This document shows positions 1 to 7,218 of a stretch of 64,000 bases of DNA, piece by piece. The translations under genes and the position numbers were made by a program. Source of the DNA: Agromyces luteolus (lineage in GTDB: Bacteria; Actinomycetota; Actinomycetes; Actinomycetales; Microbacteriaceae). The stretch lies in assembly GCF_009729855.1 (NCBI RefSeq), contig NZ_WODA01000008.1:62001-126000 (forward strand), in the 5' to 3' direction. Each line of letters starts with the position of its first letter. The stretch's first letter is position 1. Under the pieces are notes generated by a model. That model was not told where the DNA came from. It ran no database searches and saw only the letters and a program-made list of their open reading frames with translations.

Positions 1-1333
1 CCACGACGTCGGGAACGGGCAGGATCTGCGGCCCGGTCGAGACGAACATGGTCACGATCGATCCGCGGCGCGCGAGGTCGCCGGCCGGGGGATCGGTGCC
101 GATGACCTGGCCCGCGGGCACGACGGGGTCGTTGCGGTCGACGGGCTCGACGCCGAAGCCGGCCTCCTCGAGCGCCTGCGTCGCGTTCTGGGGCAGCATC
201 TCCGAGGTGGCGGGGATGCTCGCGAGCGCGCCCGGCCCTGCGCCGAAGTACCACCCCGTGCCGACCGAGAGGCCGGTCAGCAGCAGCACGAGTGCGAGCA
301 GCCAGTACCCCCGGTTGCGTCGGCGGTTCGCGGACTGCTCGAGCACCCCTGCGTCGTCGTCGCCCTCGTCGACCGCCGTCGCGACGACCGCGCCGGCCGG
401 AGCGAGCACCCGGGTCTCGGCGGTCGGCACGTCGGTGCCCGTGCCGATGACGAGGGTGTCGTGCATCGCCGTCTGCCGGCGTCCCGGGGTCAGGTCGGGT
501 TCGATCTCGCGGAGGCGGTCGAGCATGATCCGCGCATCCGCCGGGCGCTGGTCGGGATCGCGCGACGTGGCCCAGAGCACGAGCGCGTCGAGTCCGGGCG
601 GGACGGACGGCGTCCGCGTGCTCGGCGCGGGGACCGAGTCGTTGGCGTGCTGGTAGGCGATCTGCATCGGCGCCTCGCCGACGTAGGGCTGCTCGCCCGT
701 CAGCATCTCGTACGCCATGATTCCGAGCGCGTAGATGTCGCTGCGGGCGTCGGCGACGCCTCGCGTGACGAGCTCGGGGGAGAGGTAGGCGATGGTCCCG
801 AGCAGCGCCTGCCCCGTCGCGGTGTTCGCGCTCGCAGCGCGCGCGAGGCCGAAGTCGCCGAGCTTGATGCGACCGTCGTCGGCGAGCAGGACGTTCTCGG
901 GCTTGAGGTCGCGATGGACGATCCCGGCCTTGTGCGCGGCCGCGAGGCCCGAGAGCACGGCGTCGAGGATGTCGACGGTCTGCTCGGGAGTGAGCCGCTT
1001 GTAGTCCTTCAGCAGGTCGCGCAGCGTGATGCCGGGAAGGTACTCCATGACGAGGTACGCCATGTCGGCGTCCTGTCCCTGGTCGAACACGTTCACCACG
1101 TTCGGGTGCGCCAGGCGTGCGGCCGAGCGCGCCTCCTGCACGAACCGGGTCTTGAACGTGTTGTCGTCGGCGAGGTGGCCGTGCATGACCTTGATCGCCA
1201 CCCGCCGCTCCAGGCGGAGGTCGGTCGCGAGGTAGACCGTCGCCATCCCGCCTCGCGCGATACGCGAGCGCACCTGGTACCGGCCGTCGACGAGACGGCC
1301 GATCATCGGGTCCGCGGGCGGGGCTGTGGTCAC
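1..1333 (-). CDS. PASTA-domain serine/threonine protein kinase (C-terminus outside window)
   Basis: Membrane receptor kinase of the PknB type that phosphorylates proteins on Ser/Thr. From the GTG at 1333 the protein shows a glycine-rich loop (ARGGMATVYL, about residues 26-35), the catalytic lysine K48 in VAIKVM, the catalytic loop HRDLKPEN near residue 140 and DFG near 160. A single membrane helix lies at about 341-363, after a juxtamembrane linker, and is followed by extracellular PASTA-like sequence that runs off the window edge (444 codons visible). The start is supported by a TACACT hexamer only 6 nt upstream. PASTA domains bind peptidoglycan fragments, so it probably senses cell-wall state. 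Its closeness to an Rv2175c-like gene and a polyprenyl synthase resembles the pknL region of Mycobacterium, although PknL itself lacks PASTA repeats. Confidence 0.9.
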   Translation of the reverse strand, partial: MTTAPPADPMIGRLVDGRYQVRSRIARGGMATVYLATDLRLERRVAIKVMHGHLADDNTFKTRFVQEARSAARLAHPNVVNVFDQGQDADMAYLVMEYLPGITLRDLLKDYKRLTPEQTVDILDAVLSGLAAAHKAGIVHRDLKPENVLLADDGRIKLGDFGLARAASANTATGQALLGTIAYLSPELVTRGVADARSDIYALGIMAYEMLTGEQPYVGEAPMQIAYQHANDSVPAPSTRTPSVPPGLDALVLWATSRDPDQRPADARIMLDRLREIEPDLTPGRRQTAMHDTLVIGTGTDVPTAETRVLAPAGAVVATAVDEGDDDAGVLEQSANRRRNRGYWLLALVLLLTGLSVGTGWYFGAGPGALASIPATSEMLPQNATQALEEAGFGVEPVDRNDPVVPAGQVIGTDPPAGDLARRGSIVTMFVSTGPQILPVPDVV

Positions 1334-1339
1334 CGTACG

Positions 1340-1345
1340 AGTGTA
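1340..1345 (-). promoter_or_regulatory. -10-like hexamer for the kinase gene
   Basis: The minus strand reads TACACT, then six bases, then the GTG start of the kinase. This spacing would place the transcription start on or next to the start codon, giving a leaderless message. No convincing -35 is visible. Confidence 0.4.
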
Positions 1346-1430
1346 CGAAGTGGCATATGCCGTTCGGTGAACAAACGCCGGGACCTTCGGGATCGAAACG
1401 GCATCGTGACGAACGGACGGAGCCCTCCGT

Positions 1431-2657
1431 TCAGCCGAGTTCGTCGAGCCACCGGCGCGCCGACGACTCCCACTTCGCGTAGTGCTTCGGGTGGGCGCTG
1501 CGCTGCACCGCCTGCGCGGCATCCGTCACCGACATCCCGTCCCAGCCGGGGATGTCGAGCAGTCCGGGCGTCCGGCCGTCGTTCGGGGTCGTCGGCCCGC
1601 CGTAGAAGGCCGTCGCGGCCCGGACGGGGTCGAGCACCTCGTCGCGGGTGCCCCAACCCTGGCTGGGGCGCTGCTGGAAGAGCCCGAGCGAGTCGCGGTC
1701 GCCGTGCCGGACGTTGCGGAGGCCGGACTCCTGCGCGGCAGCGGCGAGGGCGATCACGATGGCCCGATCGGGGATCCCGAGGGACCGCCCCACGTCGACG
1801 ATGACCCGGGCGTTCGCCCGCATCTCCTCGTCGAGGCGCACGTCGAGCGCCGCGACGTTCGACGCTTCGACCATCGCTGCCCGGACGACGATGCGCTGGT
1901 CGGGGACGATGACGCTCGACGCGGTCAGCCCGTTGAGCTCGAGGAGCCGATCGAGCCCGACGCCGTACCGCTCGCCGATCCCGATGAGGGTGTCGCCTTC
2001 GACGACGACGTGCGACTGCCCCGGCGTCGGTGCCGGTTCGGGTGCCGATGACGGGTCGGCGGATGGCTCGGCGCGCCCTGCGCCGGGGATCGTGATCGCC
2101 TGTCCGGGGAAGATGAGGCTCGCGCGACCGAGTCCGTTGGCGCTGAGCAGGACCTCGACGTCGAGGCCGTACTCGGCGGCGATCGCGATCATGGTGTCGC
2201 CCGGCGCGACGATGTGCCTCGCGATGCCGGCGTCCGGAGTCGCGACGACGGCCGGCGTGCCGCCGGGCAGCGCGAGGCGCTGGCCGGGGAAGATCAGGCT
2301 GGACCAGCTGAGCCCGTTCTCGGCGAGCACCTCGGCGGTGGAGAGTCCGTATCGTCCGGCGATCGCGCTCACGGTGTCGCCCTGCGCGACGACCACCTCG
2401 TGCGGGATCGAGGCGGCGGCAGGCGCCGTCTGGCGGGGCGTCGGCGCGCCGCGCGTCTCCTTCGCCTTCGGCTGGCGTTTCACGGTCTGCGGTGCGGCGT
2501 CAGCGGGCTGGGTGATCCCGAGGGTGACGGCGACCGCGCCGACGACCGCGACCGGGACGGTCAGGAGCCGGCGGACGCCGATCCTCCGGAGCCTCGGGGA
2601 CCGATCGCCCGACCCCGGCGCGCCCCCCGCGGGCTCGTCATCCCGGTACTGCCTCAT
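1431..2657 (-). CDS. LysM-repeat cell-wall protein with lytic transglycosylase-like domain
   Basis: Exported or membrane-anchored peptidoglycan-binding protein of 408 aa. A basic N-terminus and hydrophobic stretch (about residues 31-55, ending in ADAA) act as signal or anchor. Three LysM motifs follow at about 86-131, 148-191 and 215-259, each with the GDT...NGL...PGQ/PDQ pattern. The C-terminal domain (275-408) carries AAQESGL (E310 a candidate acid) and DSLGLFQQRPSQGWGT, typical of actinobacterial lysozyme/transglycosylase-like domains. The ATG at 2657 was chosen because GGAGGGGG lies just upstream; the frame stays open further upstream but without a better start. It probably cleaves or remodels glycan strands. 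Substrate and partners are not shown by the sequence. Confidence 0.85.
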   Translation of the reverse strand: MRQYRDDEPAGGAPGSGDRSPRLRRIGVRRLLTVPVAVVGAVAVTLGITQPADAAPQTVKRQPKAKETRGAPTPRQTAPAAASIPHEVVVAQGDTVSAIAGRYGLSTAEVLAENGLSWSSLIFPGQRLALPGGTPAVVATPDAGIARHIVAPGDTMIAIAAEYGLDVEVLLSANGLGRASLIFPGQAITIPGAGRAEPSADPSSAPEPAPTPGQSHVVVEGDTLIGIGERYGVGLDRLLELNGLTASSVIVPDQRIVVRAAMVEASNVAALDVRLDEEMRANARVIVDVGRSLGIPDRAIVIALAAAAQESGLRNVRHGDRDSLGLFQQRPSQGWGTRDEVLDPVRAATAFYGGPTTPNDGRTPGLLDIPGWDGMSVTDAAQAVQRSAHPKHYAKWESSARRWLDELG

Positions 2658-2754
2658 GTTCCCCCTCCGCCTGCGAGCGGATGCCGTCACGGTCTCACGG
2701 CCGAGATGGCGAGTCAATCTCATCGCCGCGAGTCGCGCAGCGCGGGTCCGGCGG

Positions 2755-2783
2755 TTCCGACGGGAGCCCCTTCGTGGCAGGCT
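2755..2783 (+). promoter_or_regulatory. candidate promoter of the Rv2175c-like gene
   Basis: TTCCGA (2755-2760) and CAGGCT (2778-2783) are separated by exactly 17 bp. The second hexamer ends six bases before the GTG at 2790, so transcription would begin at or beside the start codon. The first base of the -10 departs from TANNNT. Confidence 0.35.
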
Positions 2784-2789
2784 GGTGCC

Positions 2790-3128
2790 GTGACCGACGT
2801 CGAACAGACCGAGTGGCTGACCGTTCCCGAGCTCGTCGAACGCCTGGGCCAGAGCCCGGGACGGATCCGGCGTCTCATCGACGACCGGCACCTCCTCGCG
2901 GCGCGCATCGACGGAGTGCTGAAGGTGCCCGCGGCCTTCCTCCGCGACGATGCGCCGCTGCCCGAACTGCACGGAACGGCGATCGTCCTCGCCGATGCGG
3001 GATTCTCGGACGACGAGGCACTCGCGTGGTTCCTCGCCGAGGAGGACAGCCTCGGCACGACGCCGATCGCGGCGCTCAGGGCCGGACGCAAGTCCGAAGT
3101 GCGGAGGGTCGCCCAGGCGCTGGCGTGA
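2790..3128 (+). CDS. Rv2175c-like small DNA-binding protein
   Basis: Cytoplasmic 112-aa protein. The N-terminal half (about residues 7-60, WLTVPELVERLGQSPGRIRR...) is an excisionase/MerR-like winged helix-turn-helix. The C-terminal half (ILADAGFSDDEALAWFLAEEDSLGTTPIAALRAGRKSEVRRVAQAL, in parts) matches the Rv2175c C-terminal domain pattern. In M. tuberculosis Rv2175c is a DNA-binding substrate of the kinase PknL. Here a kinase gene lies 1.5 kb away and a polyprenyl synthase gene is convergent, 12 bp downstream. The N-terminal tail has threonines at positions 2 and 7 that could be phospho-acceptors. DNA target unknown. Confidence 0.8.
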   Translation: MTDVEQTEWLTVPELVERLGQSPGRIRRLIDDRHLLAARIDGVLKVPAAFLRDDAPLPELHGTAIVLADAGFSDDEALAWFLAEEDSLGTTPIAALRAGRKSEVRRVAQALA

Positions 3129-3140
3129 TCGACCCGCGGG

Positions 3141-4250
3141 TCAGCTCTCGCGGCGCGTGACGGCGCGAGCGAGGTCGGTGAGGTCTCGGACCGCCTCGCC
3201 GTCCAGGTCGCCCGACCCGAGCGCGGCCAGGGCGCGGTCCGTGTTCGACGCGATCTCGGCCTCGACCTCGTCGACGGCGCCGCATGCGCGGATCGTGTCC
3301 TGCAGCATCCGTACCTGCGCGGCGTCGAGGGTGGGGTCGCCGAGCAGCTCGTCGAGCAGCCTGCGCTGTCCGGTCGACAGTCGTTCGCGGGCGATCGCGA
3401 CCAGCACCGTGCGCTTGCCCTCGCGCAGGTCGTCCCCGGCCGGCTTGCCGGTGACCGCGGGATCGCCGTAGACGCCGAGGAGGTCGTCGCGCAGCTGGAA
3501 CGCGATGCCGAGCGGGAGCCCGAACGCCCGCAGCGACTCGATCTGGGGCGTCGCGCCGCCGGCGATGGCGCCGCCGATGACGAGCGGTGCCTCGATGCTG
3601 TACCTCGCGGACTTGTGGACGACGACCCGCTCGGCACGGGAGCGCTGCTCCGCCTCGGGATGCGCGAGCCAGGCGCGCTCCTCGAGGATGTCGAGGTACT
3701 GGCCGACGGTGACCTCCGTGCGCATCCGGTTGAACTCGAGGCGGGTCTCGCGGGAGGCCGCCGGGTCGCGGAGGGCGGCGAGTCCCTCGTCGAGCAGTTC
3801 GTCGCTCCAGCCGAGCAGCAGGTCGCCGAGCAGGATCGCGGTCGCCCGCCCGTACTCCTCGGCGTGGCCGGCCCAGCGGCCGTCGCGGTGCTGCGCCTCG
3901 TAGACGCGGTGGGCGGCCGGCGCTCCGCGGCGCGTGTCGGAGTTGTCGATCAGGTCGTCGTGGACGAGCGCTGCCGCGTGGAAGACCTCGAGCGCCGCGC
4001 TGGCGGACACGACGGCGTAGCGCTCGGCGGTGGCACCGGCGGACTGCTCCCGTCGACTCCCGCGGACGGCATCGAACCCGAGGCTGCAGAACCGCGCCCG
4101 GAAGCGCTTGCCTCCGCTGAGAAACCGCTTCGAGAATGCCGCCAGCGGGTCGAGGTCGTCGCTGATCGAGCGGAGAATGGTTGCACGGTCGGCGAGGAAC
4201 TCCTCGAGGCGTTCGTTCACCGCATCGACGAGTCGGGGAGCAAGGGCCAC
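3141..4250 (-). CDS. Polyprenyl diphosphate synthase (trans-isoprenyl type)
   Basis: Condenses isopentenyl diphosphate with allylic diphosphates to make longer isoprenoid diphosphates. The 369-aa protein has GGKRFR (46-51), the first aspartate-rich motif around 98-105 (HDDLIDNSD) with the usual RRG following, and the second at 255-263 (RDDLLGVYGD), followed by GDDLREGK. Chain length (geranylgeranyl or longer, for menaquinone or carotenoid) cannot be read from the sequence alone. The GTG start at 4250 has a TAGGCT hexamer six bases upstream. Gene order relative to the Rv2175c-like gene recalls the idsA2-Rv2175c-pknL neighbourhood of mycobacteria. Confidence 0.88.
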   Translation of the reverse strand: MALAPRLVDAVNERLEEFLADRATILRSISDDLDPLAAFSKRFLSGGKRFRARFCSLGFDAVRGSRREQSAGATAERYAVVSASAALEVFHAAALVHDDLIDNSDTRRGAPAAHRVYEAQHRDGRWAGHAEEYGRATAILLGDLLLGWSDELLDEGLAALRDPAASRETRLEFNRMRTEVTVGQYLDILEERAWLAHPEAEQRSRAERVVVHKSARYSIEAPLVIGGAIAGGATPQIESLRAFGLPLGIAFQLRDDLLGVYGDPAVTGKPAGDDLREGKRTVLVAIARERLSTGQRRLLDELLGDPTLDAAQVRMLQDTIRACGAVDEVEAEIASNTDRALAALGSGDLDGEAVRDLTDLARAVTRRES

Positions 4251-4256
4251 CCGCCT

Positions 4257-4285
4257 AGCCTAGCGAGGCCGCGGAGGACTAGAAT
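4257..4285. promoter_or_regulatory. divergent promoter pair (polyprenyl synthase / DUF3040 gene)
   Basis: On the minus strand TAGGCT (4262-4257) ends six bases before the GTG of the polyprenyl synthase. On the plus strand TAGAAT (4280-4285) precedes the DUF3040 start by 41 bases. The two -10-like elements are only 17 bp apart, so polymerase binding to the two directions would be mutually exclusive. Confidence 0.4.
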
Positions 4286-4326
4286 GGCGTCACGAAGCGT
4301 CGGTCCCGAGAACTGAGGGGAATGAG

Positions 4327-4713
4327 ATGCCGCTTTCGGAGCAGGAGCAGCGCCTTCTCGAGGAGATGGAGCGGAACCTCTACAAGAACGACGCCGACTT
4401 CGTCGCGACCGTCGGAGGTGCCGGGCGCGGACGCCCGAACTACCGGGCCATCGTGCTCGGCGTGCTGCTCGCCGTCGCCGGCGCCGGCGCCCTCATCGGC
4501 GGCGTCGCCTCCCAGATCACGGTCATCGGGGTGCTCGGCTTCGCGCTGATGTTCGTGGGCGTCCTGGTCGCCATCACCCCGTCGAAGCGCCGCGGCTCGG
4601 CCGCCACGCCGATGCCCGGTACGGGCGGGTCGTCGAAGCCGGCCAAGCCGCAGGCCGGCTTCATGGACCGACTGAACGAGCGCTGGGACCGCCGACAGGA
4701 GGGTCGCGACTGA
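4327..4713 (+). CDS. DUF3040 family membrane protein
   Basis: Small 128-aa inner-membrane protein of unknown function. It starts with MPLSEQEQRLLEEMERNLY, the hallmark of the DUF3040 family, has two adjacent membrane helices (about residues 38-58 and 60-80) and a charged C-terminal tail ending in DRRQEGRD. GAGGGGAATGAG before the ATG supplies a ribosome site. This family is regularly found just upstream of mraZ in actinobacteria, as here, so a cell-envelope or division role is suspected. A strong hairpin follows, so it is probably transcribed separately from mraZ. Confidence 0.8.
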   Translation: MPLSEQEQRLLEEMERNLYKNDADFVATVGGAGRGRPNYRAIVLGVLLAVAGAGALIGGVASQITVIGVLGFALMFVGVLVAITPSKRRGSAATPMPGTGGSSKPAKPQAGFMDRLNERWDRRQEGRD

Positions 4714-4743
4714 CCGTCGCGCGCCACTGACCGGAACCGACTG

Positions 4744-4768
4744 ACGGGCTGATCTCGGATCAGCCCGT
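4744..4768 (+). terminator. intrinsic terminator-like hairpin after the DUF3040 gene
   Basis: ACGGGCTGATC and its exact complement GATCAGCCCGT are separated by a three-base TCG loop and followed by TCTTCG. The 11-bp perfect stem lies 30 bp past the stop codon and separates this gene from mraZ. Confidence 0.7.
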
Positions 4769-4817
4769 TCTTCGTGTGCGCGCTTGCCCCGCGGATGACG
4801 GCGTTCGACGGACGGTC

Positions 4818-4857
4818 CTCCACCGGGACGCGCCGCACCCCTCCACTTCCCGCCACC
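4818..4857 (-). promoter_or_regulatory. upstream inverted MraZ-box cluster A
   Basis: Read on the minus strand, GGTGGCG (4857-4851) and AGTGGAG (4847-4841) lie at a 10-bp period, and a further GGTGGAG lies at 4824-4818, 23 bp on. These match the (A/G)GTGGAG unit repeated at the mraZ promoter but in the opposite orientation. Confidence 0.45.
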
Positions 4858-4955
4858 GCGGCATGCGAGGGGTCGGTCGCGCCCCCGTCGCACCCTGAGT
4901 CGGCCCTTCCGGGTGCGGAATGGTGCTTCTCCCGGCCTCGGTACGCCCCCGCGCC

Positions 4956-4972
4956 ATCCACTTCCCTCCACC
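4956..4972 (-). promoter_or_regulatory. upstream inverted MraZ-box pair B
   Basis: Minus-strand GGTGGAG (4972-4966) and AGTGGAT (4962-4956) have the same 10-bp period as the boxes over the mraZ promoter, about 80 bp downstream. Confidence 0.45.
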
Positions 4973-5035
4973 TGCGAGAAGCCTGAGAATCCGGGCCTGC
5001 ACTGAGTCCGAAGGGGTGAAAACGGAGGAATGTCG

Positions 5036-5071
5036 TTGTTCAGTGGAGGGTAGTGGAGTAAAGTGGGGACC
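5036..5071 (+). promoter_or_regulatory. mraZ promoter overlaid by three MraZ boxes
   Basis: A -35 TTGTTC (5036-5041) and a -10 TAAAGT (5059-5064) are separated by exactly 17 bp. Three direct repeats beginning AGTGG(A/G)G start at 5042, 5052 and 5062, an exact 10-bp period, and cover the spacer and -10. MraZ is known to bind GTGG-containing direct repeats at its own promoter, so autorepression of the division cluster is the obvious reading. Confidence 0.75.
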
Positions 5072-5107
5072 GCACCTGGTTCCTGGCCGGAGGATGGGGG
5101 TGACGTG

Positions 5108-5539
5108 ATGTTCCTCGGAAGCTACGAACCGAAGCTCGATGAGAAGGGTCGCGTCATTCTTCCGGCGAAGTTCCGGGATGAGTTGTCGAACGGCCTCGTG
5201 CTCACGCGAGGTCAGGAGCGCTGCATCTACGTGTTCAGCGCGCGGGAGTTCGAGGACATGAGCGAGAAGATCCGCCAGGCCCCCGTCACGAGCAAGCAGG
5301 CGCGCGACTACATGCGCGTCTTCCTCTCCGGGGCCTCTGCGGAGACCCCCGACAAGCAGCATCGGGTCACCATCCCAGCGAACCTCCGCGCGTATGCGGG
5401 GCTCGACCGAGACCTGACGGTCATCGGAGCGGGGAGCCGGGTGGAGATCTGGGATGCGACGGCGTGGCAGACGTACCTCGCCGAGCAGGAGGCGGCCTTC
5501 GCGGAGACGGCGGAGGAGGTGATCCCCGGACTCTTCTGA
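5108..5539 (+). CDS. mraZ: Transcriptional regulator MraZ
   Basis: 143-aa DNA-binding regulator that heads the division/cell-wall cluster. It contains two SpoVT-AbrB-like halves: [23 protein letters not shown] at the N-terminus (in parts) and [26 protein letters not shown] in the second half. The ATG at 5108 gives the family's standard MFLG start, with GGAGG upstream at 5090; a GTG immediately before it is less likely. It is expected to form a multimer that binds the 10-bp-spaced boxes over its own promoter. rsmH follows after 103 bp. Confidence 0.95.
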   Translation: MFLGSYEPKLDEKGRVILPAKFRDELSNGLVLTRGQERCIYVFSAREFEDMSEKIRQAPVTSKQARDYMRVFLSGASAETPDKQHRVTIPANLRAYAGLDRDLTVIGAGSRVEIWDATAWQTYLAEQEAAFAETAEEVIPGLF

Positions 5540-5642
5540 GTCCCCGGGCCCCGACTCCCAGCCGTGCGAGCCTGCTGCACTTCCCCGCAGCAGGACGAAC
5601 GGATGGGGATCGGGACCCGGAGGCCCGGAAGGAGGGAGATTC

Positions 5643-6596
5643 ATGGACATCGAACGGATCCACACCCCGGTGATGCTCGAGCGCACGCTCGAGCTCCTGG
5701 CACCGGCGCTCGAACGCGAGGGCGCCGTGTACGTCGATGCGACGCTCGGCATGGGCGGGCACTCGCGCGCGGTGCTCGAGCGCTTCCCGAACGCGATCGC
5801 CGTCGGCCTCGACCGCGACACCGACGCGATCGCGATCGCGGAGGAGCGCCTCACCGCGTTCGGCGACCGGGCCCGGTTCGTGCACACCGTCTACGACGGC
5901 ATCGCCGAGGCCGTGCACGGCGAGGGGTTCGCAGAGGTCGACGCGATCCTGTTCGACCTCGGCGTCTCCTCCCTCCAGCTCGATCGCGCGGAGCGCGGGT
6001 TCGCGTACGCGAAGGACGCGCCGCTCGACATGCGCATGGACTCCACGCGCGGCAGGACGGCGGCCGACGTCATCGCGGAGTACTCGGAGGACGACCTTCG
6101 CCGGATCTTCCGCGACTACGGCGAGGAGAAGCTCGCCGCGCGGTACGCCCGAGCAATCGTTCGCGCGCGCGCCGAGTCGCCGATCACCCGCTCGGGCCGG
6201 CTCGTCGAGGTGCTGCACGACGCGACCCCGGCTGCCGTGCAGCGTGCGGGGCATCCCGCCAAGCGCGTCTTCCAGGCGCTCCGGATCGAGGTCAACGAGG
6301 AGCTCTCGGTGCTCGAGCGGGCCCTGCCCGCGGCGCTCGACCTCGTCGCAGTGGGCGGCCGGATCGTCGTGCTGTCCTACCAGTCGCTCGAGGATCGCCT
6401 GGTCAAGCGCGTCCTCGCCGCGGCATCCACCTCCACCGCTCCCGCAGGGCTGCCGATGGAGCTTCCGGAGCACCGCCCGCAGTTCCGGCTCCTCGTCCGA
6501 GGCGCCGAGCTCGCGAGCGAGTCCGAGCAGGCGGAGAACCCGCGTGCGAAGCCGGTGCGCCTGCGCGCCGCGGAACGAGTGAGGAGGCCGTCGTGA
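5643..6596 (+). CDS. rsmH: 16S rRNA (cytosine(1402)-N4)-methyltransferase
   Basis: S-adenosylmethionine-dependent enzyme that methylates N4 of C1402 in the decoding site of 16S rRNA. The 317-aa protein begins MDIERIHTPVMLERTLELL, has DATLGMGGHSRAVLE as the SAM-binding motif (about 37-51) and DAILFDLGVSSLQLD with FAYAKDAPLDMRMD, all typical. AAGGAGGGAG precedes the ATG by about 6 nt. The last bases overlap the GTG start of the ftsL-like gene (GTGA), which indicates translational coupling. Confidence 0.95.
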   Translation: MDIERIHTPVMLERTLELLAPALEREGAVYVDATLGMGGHSRAVLERFPNAIAVGLDRDTDAIAIAEERLTAFGDRARFVHTVYDGIAEAVHGEGFAEVDAILFDLGVSSLQLDRAERGFAYAKDAPLDMRMDSTRGRTAADVIAEYSEDDLRRIFRDYGEEKLAARYARAIVRARAESPITRSGRLVEVLHDATPAAVQRAGHPAKRVFQALRIEVNEELSVLERALPAALDLVAVGGRIVVLSYQSLEDRLVKRVLAAASTSTAPAGLPMELPEHRPQFRLLVRGAELASESEQAENPRAKPVRLRAAERVRRPS

Positions 6597-7171
6597 GCGC
6601 ACTGCCGGCCCAGACCCGACCCGCCAGGCGGTGGGCGCCGACCGCGGCGCCCCGGCTCCGCCCGGCCCCCGAGCCGGGCGCGCGTCGCGCGCGTCCGCGG
6701 CTCGCCTATGCCGTCGTCGCACTCGCCTCGATCGGTGCGATCGCGGTGGTCCAGCTGCTGCTGTCGATCGCGATGACCCAGGGCGCGTACGAGATGGACG
6801 AGCAGCTCCTCCGGCAGGGCGAACTGCAGCGCGAGCAGCAGAAGCTCTCCGACGACCTCGATCGACTGGAGTCGCCGCAGTTCCTCGCGGCCAACGCCGA
6901 GGCGCTCGGCATGGTCCCGAACGCCGCCCCGGTGTACCTCCGGCTCTCCGACGGCGCGGTGCTCGGAGACCCGACCGCGGCGGCCGGAGCAGCGCCCTCG
7001 TCGACCGCCCTCGTGCCCAATGCCCTGATCGACGGCGTGCCGCTCGTGACGGAGCGCGGCGCGGGGGAGACTGCGAAGGGCGGGGAGGGGAAGCCCGCGA
7101 CGCCCGCGGACGGCACGCCTGCCGCTCCGCCGGCGCTGACGGGCGGTCTTCCCACGCCGGCGACGCACTGA
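6593..7171 (+). CDS. ftsL: FtsL-like division protein
   Basis: Bitopic membrane protein of 192 aa in the position always occupied by ftsL between rsmH and ftsI. A proline/arginine-rich cytoplasmic N-terminus (1-38) is followed by a membrane helix (about 40-61) and a short coiled coil (EQLLRQGELQREQQKLSDDLDRL, in parts) leading to the conserved LESPQFLAANAEALGMVP. The C-terminal 60 residues are Ala/Pro/Gly-rich. FtsL links FtsQ/FtsB to activation of FtsW/FtsI. The family is poorly conserved, so the call rests on topology and position. It overlaps the end of rsmH by 4 bp. Confidence 0.75.
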   Translation: MSALPAQTRPARRWAPTAAPRLRPAPEPGARRARPRLAYAVVALASIGAIAVVQLLLSIAMTQGAYEMDEQLLRQGELQREQQKLSDDLDRLESPQFLAANAEALGMVPNAAPVYLRLSDGAVLGDPTAAAGAAPSSTALVPNALIDGVPLVTERGAGETAKGGEGKPATPADGTPAAPPALTGGLPTPATH

Positions 7172-7218
7172 CGCGGCAGCCGCACCACCACCCGACGCCG
7201 GACGGAGCGAACCAGCCG

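Larger units (their letters stand above)
4714..5107. other. 394-bp intergenic region upstream of mraZ
   Basis: No credible gene. It holds the DUF3040 terminator, at least eight MraZ-box-like motifs in both orientations (4818-5068) and the mraZ promoter. It is by far the longest non-coding stretch in the window. Confidence 0.7.

Noticed and set aside
1411-1432. GAACGGA...TCCGTTC hairpin at the end of the LysM gene
   Set aside because: Short stem overlapping the stop codon with no following T-run; could be chance in a GC-rich gap.
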